Assembly (NCBI GenBank): GCA_964384785.1
Contig: CAYLLH010000032.1
Location: 1 to 5,309, forward strand
DNA length: 5,309 nucleotides
Direction: 5' to 3'
From: JAZKSG01 sp964384785
GTDB taxonomy: Archaea > Thermoplasmatota > E2 > DHVEG-1
Shown here: positions 1-5,309 of the stretch, piece by piece
Numbering within the stretch: the first letter of the stretch is position 1
Layout: each line of letters opens with the position of its first letter
The notes under the pieces: model-generated
What the model saw: only the letters and a program-made list of their open reading frames with translations
What the model was told of the DNA's origin: nothing
Databases searched by the model: none
Made by a program: the position numbers and the translations under genes

Positions 1-1365
1 AAGTTGTTTTTTAATTTCTTGTTCTAATAGTTCAAGGAATTCTTCTTCTTTTCCTTTTGGTATTGTTGCTCCAGCTGCAATATTATGTCCACCACCAGCT
101 CCATCTAGTTTTTTTGCTGCATAGTTCATTGCTTTTGATAGATTAAGCCCACGGTCGACTAGTGTTTGTGAGGCTCGAGCTGAAGCTTTTGTTTCTTTTT
201 CGTTTTTATATGCAAAACCTATGAGTGGTAGGTTTCTGTCTATTTCTCCATCGTTTAGAAGCATGTTGGTTACTATTCCTACTATTGTATCACGTATACC
301 GTTTTTTGCATGGAACCATTGAAGATTTTCTCTTTTTGTGATTCCTTCTTCTTTTGCAAAATTAATTCCTTCCACTAAATTACTTCGATGTCCTCTAAGT
401 AGATCAAGTGCTTGTTTTAGATATTTATCTCGATCTCCAAGGCATACTTCTAGTCCTACTTTGCATTCTCCATATCTGGCTGTACTGTTTAGAAGTGTTG
501 CGAATTCTTTTGCTTCATGTAGTTCTGTTCCTTCTTTTTCATTTGGAAATGTGTATATTTCTCCCACAAGTCTTTTTGTTAATCGATGCCCAAAACCTTT
601 GTTTAATAGTTTTTCTCCGACTGCTGATACAATTCTTGACCTACTGGTTTTATCTAGATCTATCCATCGACGCCAGTTGTCACCATCTTTTGTTACAATA
701 TTTAGATCATTTAGAAAAGAAATACATTCATTCTCACGCCCTGTCAAACCTGGTATTAATGGATCATTTGCATACATTAGAAGTTTGTAAACAGGCCGGG
801 TTTCTCTCCCAAAAAAACGAAGATCTATAACTGATTTTACACAACCATTTTTTTCTCCATCTCTTAATATTTGTCTATTAAGTCCATATAGTTTCCCATG
901 TTTTCTATCCTGAAGATCTCCGCATGCCCCTGCAATGGATAGACTTGAAAGATCCATGTTTTTTTTATCAATATTTTTCGCTACAAAATATGTAGAACCC
1001 GCGCCACTAAGTTCTACGCCACCATCAAAACCAAATAAATGAGGGTTCAAATGAAATGAAAAATCAGAGTCCTTGGGGCATATATGATGATCAGTTATAA
1101 CCTTGTTAAGATCTGGTGAGTTATTAGAAATGCTGCTTCCAAGATCTGTAAACCATACAAGTTCATGATTCTCATTTTTGAGTCTTTCAATAATTTTATC
1201 GTCAATTTGTTTTACAAACTCAATAGAAAAATCCTTTCCAAGTCTCTTCAGAGTCTTATATGCTATAGCTCCACTTGTGATTCCATCTGCGTCGATATGA
1301 CTTACTATATGAATATGTTCAGCTTTTTTTAAAAAGCCCCCAATCTCATTTGCTCTTTTATGCAA
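1..1365 (-). CDS. Archaeal RecJ-like / GAN-type DHH family phosphoesterase (single-strand-specific nuclease), 3' end cut by window edge
   Basis: The reverse strand is open without a stop from 1413 to base 1; I translated it by hand and saw no frameshift. From the TTG at 1365 it gives 455 residues, with the C-terminus continuing outside the window. DHH-superfamily motifs are in order: SHIDADG (22-28), a WFTDLGSS segment with Asp74, the DHH triad (92-94), AGACGDLQ (145-152), and a C-terminal DHHA1 nucleic-acid-binding motif GAGGGHNIAAG (422-432). The first four supply the metal-binding Asp/His residues. A LRFFGRETRPVY segment and the overall spacing match, from memory, archaeal RecJ homologues such as Thermococcales GAN, a GINS-associated exonuclease of the replisome. 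The family is about 450-480 residues, so little is missing. By family it is a cytosolic Mn/Mg-dependent exonuclease; whether it prefers ssDNA or RNA, and whether it binds GINS, cannot be read here. No ATG lies in frame before residue 137, inside the catalytic domain, so TTG is the best start. It lies 100 bases after nifJ on the same strand, probably with its own promoter. Confidence 0.9.
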   Translation of the reverse strand, partial: MHKRANEIGGFLKKAEHIHIVSHIDADGITSGAIAYKTLKRLGKDFSIEFVKQIDDKIIERLKNENHELVWFTDLGSSISNNSPDLNKVITDHHICPKDSDFSFHLNPHLFGFDGGVELSGAGSTYFVAKNIDKKNMDLSSLSIAGACGDLQDRKHGKLYGLNRQILRDGEKNGCVKSVIDLRFFGRETRPVYKLLMYANDPLIPGLTGRENECISFLNDLNIVTKDGDNWRRWIDLDKTSRSRIVSAVGEKLLNKGFGHRLTKRLVGEIYTFPNEKEGTELHEAKEFATLLNSTARYGECKVGLEVCLGDRDKYLKQALDLLRGHRSNLVEGINFAKEEGITKRENLQWFHAKNGIRDTIVGIVTNMLLNDGEIDRNLPLIGFAYKNEKETKASARASQTLVDRGLNLSKAMNYAAKKLDGAGGGHNIAAGATIPKGKEEEFLELLEQEIKKQL

Positions 1366-1373
1366 CTTGAGTG

Positions 1374-1377
1374 CACC
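1374..1377 (-). promoter_or_regulatory. Ribosome binding site (GGTG) for the DHH nuclease gene
   Basis: On the minus strand GGTG lies 8 bases before the TTG at 1365. GGTG is part of the GGAGGTGAT sequence complementary to the 16S rRNA 3' end. It decides in favour of the TTG start, because the only other in-frame codons between the upstream stop (1414-1416) and this point are rare types such as ATT. Four bases is weak evidence on its own. Confidence 0.5.
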
Positions 1378-1419
1378 AACAAAAAAAGTAATAACAAAAT
1401 TAGTATGAATACTTTACCC

Positions 1420-1440
1420 AAAAAAATATAAAAATATAAA
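1420..1440 (-). promoter_or_regulatory. Candidate archaeal TATA-box region for the DHH nuclease gene
   Basis: The minus strand reads TTTATATTTTTATATTTTTT followed by a further T and GGG. With the usual archaeal spacing of about 25 bases, transcription would start near 1400 and leave a leader of roughly 35 bases containing the GGTG site. The same bases are part of the T-rich tract after nifJ, so promoter and terminator signals overlap here. Composition is extreme, so the exact box is uncertain. Confidence 0.4.
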
Positions 1441-1480
1441 AAAAAGAGAAAAAAGTTTTATGGCTTTATTCTTCAGCCAT
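1420..1480 (-). terminator. Probable nifJ transcription terminator: small hairpin plus T-tract
   Basis: On the minus strand ATGGCT (1480-1475) and AGCCAT (1465-1460) form a 6-bp stem. Its 9-base loop (1474-1466) contains the nifJ stop codon. This is followed by AAAAC and then T-runs from about 1455 to 1420 (TTTTTT, CTC, then a long T stretch with few A). T-tracts alone terminate transcription in archaea, and the stem gives it a bacterial-like look as well. The short stem could be chance; the T-tract is the stronger evidence. Confidence 0.6.
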
Positions 1481-4400
1481 TTTCTTATATGTTTTGTATC
1501 TTTCTTCAACGTCTTCTTCTAGTAGTTTCTGAAGTCTTTTGGCTTCTTCTGGGAATGATCGTTCTAAACTGTTATATCGTATTTCGTTTTTGATGAATTC
1601 TGGTAGTGTTCCATCTGGTTCTTTGCTGTCTAGTTGGAATGGGTTTTTACCTTCATCTTTGAGTCTTGGATCAAACCTGTAGAGTGGCCAGTAACCTGAT
1701 TGCACAGCGAGTTTTTCTTCGTTTTGTGATTTACCCATACCTTGTTTTATTCCATGGTTTATACATGGAGCATAAGCAATCACAAGTGATGGACCAGGGT
1801 AATTTTCTGCCTCCTTGAGGACTTTGATTAAATGGTTTTTGTTAGCACCCATTGCTACACTAGCAACATACACATATCCATATGTCATGGCCATACGACC
1901 AAGGTCTTTTTTCACTGTTTTTTTACCAGAATAAGCAAATTTGGCAACTGATCCAACAGGTGTTGCTTTTGATGATTGACCACCAGTATTTGAGTAAACT
2001 TCTGTATCTAGGACTAGTATGTTTACATCATGACCCATAGCAATAACATGATCAACTCCACCGTATCCGATATCATATGCCCATCCGTCTCCACCGATAA
2101 TCCAATGTGATGGCTTTGTGAACATATCTCGTGCTTCCCAGATGTGTTTCATAACACCGTCATGTTTTGTGTCTTTGAGTTTTTCTTGGATTTTAAGTGA
2201 TATTTCTTTTGATTTATCGCCATTGTTGAAATTGTTCAGCCATTCCTGGAAAAGTTCTTTTAACTCTCCTTCAACGGTTCCATCATTTAGTGTTTTCTCT
2301 ACTTTTTGTTTAAGATTATCTCTTCTTTGACTGGTTGCAAGGTTCATACCGAAACCGTATTCTGCGTTATCTTCAAACAAGCTGTTTGCCCATGCGGGTC
2401 CATGTCCATTTTTGTCTTTTGCCCATGGTACACTTGGTGCATAACCACCCCAGATTGATGAACAACCAGTAGCATTTGCTATTATCATACGGTTTCCAAA
2501 TAGCTGAGTTATAAGTTTTACATATGATGTCTCTCCGCAACCTGCACATGCACCTGAGAATTCAAGTAATGGTTTTTTGAACTGTGAACCTTTAACGCTG
2601 TACTTGTCAAAACCACCAGCTCTTTCTGGTAGTTTATCCATGTAGTCAAACAATGGTGCTTGTTTATCAACCTGTGTTTCCTTTGGTTTCATAACTAGTG
2701 CTTTTCCTTTTGGAGCAGGACATATATCAGCGCAGTTTCCACAACCAACACAATCTAAAGCTGAAACCTGTATTCTAAACTTGTAATCGCCTGTGTCTTT
2801 ACCAACTGCTTTTAATGTCTCCATATCCTCTGGAGCATTTTCTATTTCTTCATCTGTAACCAAATAGGGTCTTATTGCTGCATGTGGACAAACCATAGCA
2901 CATTGGTTACATTGTATACAGTTTTCTGGAACCCATTCTGGTACATCAATTGCTATTCCACGTTTTTCATATTTACTTGTTTCAAGTGGGAAAAAACCAC
3001 ATGGTTCAAAATCAGAGGTTTTTAATGTATCGCCTTTAAGAGATGCCATCGTATCAACGATTTTTTTCACAAATTCAGGTTTCTCAGTAGTTTCTGTTTT
3101 AGGTTTATCTTCAGCGTTTTTCCAAGAATCCGGGTATTCTATTTTCTCAATATGTTCAAGTGCTTTATCTACTGCTTTATAGTTCATCTGAACTATATCT
3201 TCGCCTTTGTGACCATAAGATTTCTTTATTGCTTCTTTTAAAAGTTTTACAGCTTCATCAACAGGTAGGATTTCTGAGAGTTTGAAAAACACTGTCTGCA
3301 TGACCATATTTATACGTTTTCCAAGACCTACCTCTTTAGCTATAGCTACTGCATCAATGTTGTAAAAATTTAGATTGTTTTCAGCTATAGCTCTTTTTAG
3401 ACTTGCAGGGAAATGTTCTTCCATTTCCTCAAGAGACCAAGGACTGTTAAGTACAAAGGTTCCTCCCTCCTTGATGCCTTCGAGTAGATCATATTTGTCA
3501 ACATAAGTTGGATTATGACAAGCAATATATTCAGCTACGTTAATCAAATATCGTGATTTTATTGGATCGTCACCGAAACGAAGATGTGAACGAGTAACTC
3601 CGCCAGATTTTTTTGCATCATACTCAAAATAACCCTGAGCATATTTATCTGTATTATCACCAATAATCTTTATCGCGTTTTTGTTTGCTCCAACTGTTCC
3701 ATCTCCTCCAATTCCCCAGAATTTACAACGAACTGTGGACTCTGGAGCTGTATCTATTTTTTCTGAAGGTTCAAGAGATGTATTTGTTACATCATCAGTT
3801 ATTCCTATTGTAAAATTATTCTTTGGTTTGTCTTTTTTAAGATTTTCAAAAACTGTTTTTGCCATAGTTGGTGTGAATTGTTTAGAGCTAAGACCATACC
3901 GACCGCCAACAATAGTTCTTGTGTCACCTTTTTGTTGGAAAACACTACATACATCTAAGTAAAGTGGTTCTCCAAATGAACCTGGTTCTTTAGTTCTATC
4001 AAGAACAGCTATTTTTTTTGCAGTTTTTGGTATAATGCTATAGAAATCATCCGCAGAGAACGGTCTAAACAAACGTACATTTACAACTCCAACTTTTTCC
4101 CCTTTTGAGTTAAGGTATTCTACTGCTTCCTCAGTTGTTTTTGAACCTGCACCAATCATTACAATGACTCGGTCTGCCTGTGGATCTCCATAATAGTCAA
4201 AGAGATGATACTGCCGACCTGTTAGTGTTGCCACACGATCCATTTCTTCTTGAACGATTCTAGGTATTTTTTCATAAAACTCGTTTCCACGTTCACGAAC
4301 CTGGAAATAAGTATCAGGTCCCATTGCACCCATACGTATATGTGGATGTTCCGGGTTAAGTGCTCGGTTACGATGTTTTTTTATGGCATCCCAGTCAACT

Positions 4401-5026
4401 AGTTTAGCCATATCATCGTATTCGATCATCTCAATTTTTTGGATTTCATGACTGCTTCGGAATCCTTCAAAAAAATGTAAAAATGGAACACTAGCTCGGA
4501 CTGATGCAAGATGAGCAACAAGTGCTAAATCCATTATTTCTTGAATTGAAGATGATGCTAATTCAGCAAAGCCTGTTGGTCTAGCAGCCATTACATCAGA
4601 ATGATCTCCAAAAATGGAAAGAACTTCTGCAGCTAACGATCTTGCCGCGATATGAAAAACAGCAGGCATAAGTTCTCCAGCTATTTTAATCATATTTGGA
4701 AGCATAAGCATAAGTCCTTGTGAAGCAGTAAAAGTGGTTGTAAATGCTCCAGCAGATAGTGAACCATGTACTGCTCCTGCGGCTCCTGCTTCTGATTGCA
4801 TTTCAACTACTTTTACTGGTTGATCAAAAATATTTTTACGTCCCTGAGCTGACCATGCATCAGCCATTTCACCCATAGGTGAAGACGGAGTAATTGGGTA
4901 AATCGCGGCGACATCTGAAAAAGCATAGCCAACATGTGCTGCTGCAGTGTTACCATCTATACTTTTCCAATTTTTTTCTTTACTTTTCTCTTCAATTTTT
5001 GTTTCGCTTTCTAAAGCCTCAGACAT
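1466..5026 (-). CDS. nifJ: Pyruvate:ferredoxin (flavodoxin) oxidoreductase, single-chain PFOR
   Basis: This enzyme oxidatively decarboxylates pyruvate with CoA to acetyl-CoA and CO2, passing electrons to ferredoxin or flavodoxin; it can run in reverse in autotrophs. It is cytosolic and oxygen-sensitive. The 1186-residue chain has all domains in order. The N-terminal pyruvate-binding domain has YPITPSSP (43-50), EMQSEAGAAGAVHG (75-88), TFTASQGLMLM (98-108) and AARS (127-130). Next come the transketolase C-like domain (about 270-400) and the gamma domain with FWGIGGDGTVGANK (436-449) and SGGVTRSHLRFG (474-485). The ferredoxin domain carries two 4Fe-4S motifs (Cys703/706/709/713 and Cys759/762/765/769). 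The C-terminal TPP domain has GGDGWAYDIGYGG (978-990) and EVYSNTGGQ (1009-1017). Proximal-cluster cysteines are Cys827, 830, 855 and 1088. Compared from memory with the Desulfovibrio africanus enzyme, Thr46, Arg129, Glu79 and Asn1013 match its pyruvate- and TPP-contact residues. The start is set by AGGAGA 7 bases upstream. About 15 charged residues precede the usual family start, and the long C-terminal extension of the D. africanus enzyme is absent. All catalytic residues checked are intact, so it should be functional. Confidence 0.97.
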   Translation of the reverse strand: MSEALESETKIEEKSKEKNWKSIDGNTAAAHVGYAFSDVAAIYPITPSSPMGEMADAWSAQGRKNIFDQPVKVVEMQSEAGAAGAVHGSLSAGAFTTTFTASQGLMLMLPNMIKIAGELMPAVFHIAARSLAAEVLSIFGDHSDVMAARPTGFAELASSSIQEIMDLALVAHLASVRASVPFLHFFEGFRSSHEIQKIEMIEYDDMAKLVDWDAIKKHRNRALNPEHPHIRMGAMGPDTYFQVRERGNEFYEKIPRIVQEEMDRVATLTGRQYHLFDYYGDPQADRVIVMIGAGSKTTEEAVEYLNSKGEKVGVVNVRLFRPFSADDFYSIIPKTAKKIAVLDRTKEPGSFGEPLYLDVCSVFQQKGDTRTIVGGRYGLSSKQFTPTMAKTVFENLKKDKPKNNFTIGITDDVTNTSLEPSEKIDTAPESTVRCKFWGIGGDGTVGANKNAIKIIGDNTDKYAQGYFEYDAKKSGGVTRSHLRFGDDPIKSRYLINVAEYIACHNPTYVDKYDLLEGIKEGGTFVLNSPWSLEEMEEHFPASLKRAIAENNLNFYNIDAVAIAKEVGLGKRINMVMQTVFFKLSEILPVDEAVKLLKEAIKKSYGHKGEDIVQMNYKAVDKALEHIEKIEYPDSWKNAEDKPKTETTEKPEFVKKIVDTMASLKGDTLKTSDFEPCGFFPLETSKYEKRGIAIDVPEWVPENCIQCNQCAMVCPHAAIRPYLVTDEEIENAPEDMETLKAVGKDTGDYKFRIQVSALDCVGCGNCADICPAPKGKALVMKPKETQVDKQAPLFDYMDKLPERAGGFDKYSVKGSQFKKPLLEFSGACAGCGETSYVKLITQLFGNRMIIANATGCSSIWGGYAPSVPWAKDKNGHGPAWANSLFEDNAEYGFGMNLATSQRRDNLKQKVEKTLNDGTVEGELKELFQEWLNNFNNGDKSKEISLKIQEKLKDTKHDGVMKHIWEARDMFTKPSHWIIGGDGWAYDIGYGGVDHVIAMGHDVNILVLDTEVYSNTGGQSSKATPVGSVAKFAYSGKKTVKKDLGRMAMTYGYVYVASVAMGANKNHLIKVLKEAENYPGPSLVIAYAPCINHGIKQGMGKSQNEEKLAVQSGYWPLYRFDPRLKDEGKNPFQLDSKEPDGTLPEFIKNEIRYNSLERSFPEEAKRLQKLLEEDVEERYKTYKKMAEE

Positions 5027-5033
5027 AATAAAA

Positions 5034-5039
5034 TCTCCT
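5034..5039 (-). promoter_or_regulatory. Strong ribosome binding site for nifJ
   Basis: The minus strand reads AGGAGA, then TTTTATT (7 bases), then ATG at 5026. This is a near-perfect Shine-Dalgarno match at ideal spacing. It fixes the start at the first ATG, so the charged N-terminal extension is translated, and it argues against a leaderless nifJ transcript. Confidence 0.85.
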
Positions 5040-5089
5040 AACTATTTTTATATAATATTTTATCCTTGTGTACCCCGTAACTAGGTCTG

Positions 5090-5104
5090 ATAAATAAATA
5101 TTTT
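5090..5104 (-). promoter_or_regulatory. Candidate TATA box for nifJ
   Basis: The minus strand reads AAAATATTTATTTAT. With the usual archaeal spacing, transcription would start near 5070 and leave a leader of about 43 bases that includes the AGGAGA site. A second A/T stretch, ATATTATATAAAAA at 5058-5045, would put the start at the ATG itself and exclude the Shine-Dalgarno site, so the upstream box is preferred. No transcript data support either. Confidence 0.4.
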
Positions 5105-5120
5105 GTATAACAATTTATAC
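5105..5120. promoter_or_regulatory. 16-bp palindrome, possible operator upstream of nifJ
   Basis: GTATAA (5105-5110), CAAT, TTATAC (5115-5120) are perfect 6-bp inverted arms about a 4-base centre. The site lies directly upstream of the candidate nifJ TATA box, roughly 80-95 bases before the start codon, where archaeal activators or repressors with winged-helix dimers often bind. The arms are A/T-rich, so a chance match is possible; the regulator is unknown. Confidence 0.35.
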
Positions 5121-5207
5121 GTTAATAGCCTGTTGAAAAATTATAGTTTTAATCTACTTTTAAGATTTGATTTTTTAAAATGGAAAGTAGTTTTTTCTAA
5201 GTTTATA

Positions 5208-5269
5208 TGAAATAACAGCAAAGAAAGATTGTACCGCAGGAGCAAATCTTTCTTTCTGAACCTATTTCA
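5208..5269. repeat. Imperfect long inverted repeat (about 21 paired positions)
   Basis: The inner arms AAAGAAAGATT (5220-5230) and AATCTTTCTTT (5245-5255) are perfectly complementary over 11 bp around a 14-base loop GTACCGCAGGAGCA. After a single bulged C at 5219, CAG (5216-5218) pairs with CTG (5256-5258). After a small internal loop, TGAAATA (5208-5214) pairs with TATTTCA (5263-5269). The loop is clearly more G/C-rich than the surroundings. No T-run follows directly on either strand, so it is not a textbook terminator. It could be a structured non-coding RNA, a protein-binding site, the remains of a small mobile element, or a processing element upstream of nifJ. Confidence 0.6.
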
Positions 5270-5309
5270 AATTAATACACAAGGTGAAAAATTACTATTT
5301 TCTTTACTA

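Larger units (their letters stand above)
5027..5309. other. Non-coding region upstream of nifJ, up to the window edge
   Basis: These 283 bases contain no convincing gene on either strand; all short frames stop quickly (for example ATG at 5180 gives 6 codons). Besides the sites listed separately, CTACTTT (5154-5160) and AAAGTAG (5184-5190) form a weak 7-bp inverted repeat. TGAAAAATTA occurs twice in the same direction (5134-5143 and 5285-5294). A GTG at 5284 opens a frame rightward to the window edge, and short minus-strand frames enter from the right edge; both are too short to judge. Confidence 0.6.

Noticed and set aside
338..830. Two overlapping plus-strand open frames of 150 and 140 codons
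   Set aside because: They lie antisense to the DHH nuclease gene, whose protein motifs are clear; their translations are low-complexity Leu/Ser-rich and resemble no family.
2118..2330. Plus-strand open frame of 70 codons
   Set aside because: It is antisense to the TPP-domain region of nifJ, with no recognisable motif; it is a shadow frame.
3681..3962. Plus-strand open frame of 93 codons
   Set aside because: It is antisense to the nifJ region encoding the gamma-domain start, including FWGIGGDGTVGANK; it is a shadow frame.
5129..5150. CCTGTTGAAAAATTATAG as a possible insertion-sequence terminal repeat
   Set aside because: It vaguely resembles some IS ends, but no matching inverted copy lies in the window and no transposase gene is visible.
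5208..5269. The long hairpin read as a CRISPR repeat, tRNA or known riboswitch
   Set aside because: There is a single copy with no spacer array, no cloverleaf or TTCRA arm, and no riboswitch consensus that I recognise.
5284..5309. GTG-initiated frame running rightward to the window edge
   Set aside because: Only eight complete codons are visible, with no separate ribosome binding site at proper spacing, so it cannot be supported as a gene.

Overview
The window is AT-rich (well below half G+C by eye) and carries two genes, both on the minus strand. It most likely comes from an archaeon. The evidence is the partial gene at the left edge, whose product reads throughout as an archaeal RecJ-like DHH nuclease of the GAN (GINS-associated nuclease) type, and the TATA-like A/T boxes and T-tracts flanking both genes. 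The archaeal lineage cannot be fixed from this sequence.

Layout in the direction of transcription (right to left): positions 5027-5309 are non-coding and hold an imperfect long hairpin (5208-5269), a 16-bp palindrome (5105-5120), a TATA-like box and a strong ribosome binding site. A complete single-chain pyruvate:ferredoxin oxidoreductase of 1186 residues (nifJ type) fills 1466-5026. A 100-base gap follows, in which a small hairpin around the nifJ stop codon leads into a T-rich tract (probable terminator); that tract also contains the likely TATA box of the next gene. The DHH nuclease gene starts at 1365 with a TTG codon preceded by GGTG, and runs off the window at base 1 without a stop codon, after 455 codons.

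The two genes do not obviously work together. NifJ is a central anaerobic carbon enzyme (pyruvate + CoA + oxidised ferredoxin to acetyl-CoA + CO2 + reduced ferredoxin), whereas the DHH protein is a DNA (or RNA) processing nuclease. The terminator/promoter-like gap suggests separate transcription. The main point of interest is a single-chain PFOR, common in bacteria, in an archaeal context where multi-subunit POR is the better known form. Gene transfer is a reasonable inference but is not demonstrated here. I found no CRISPR array, tRNA, rRNA or transposase gene, and no clear evidence of a new multi-gene system.
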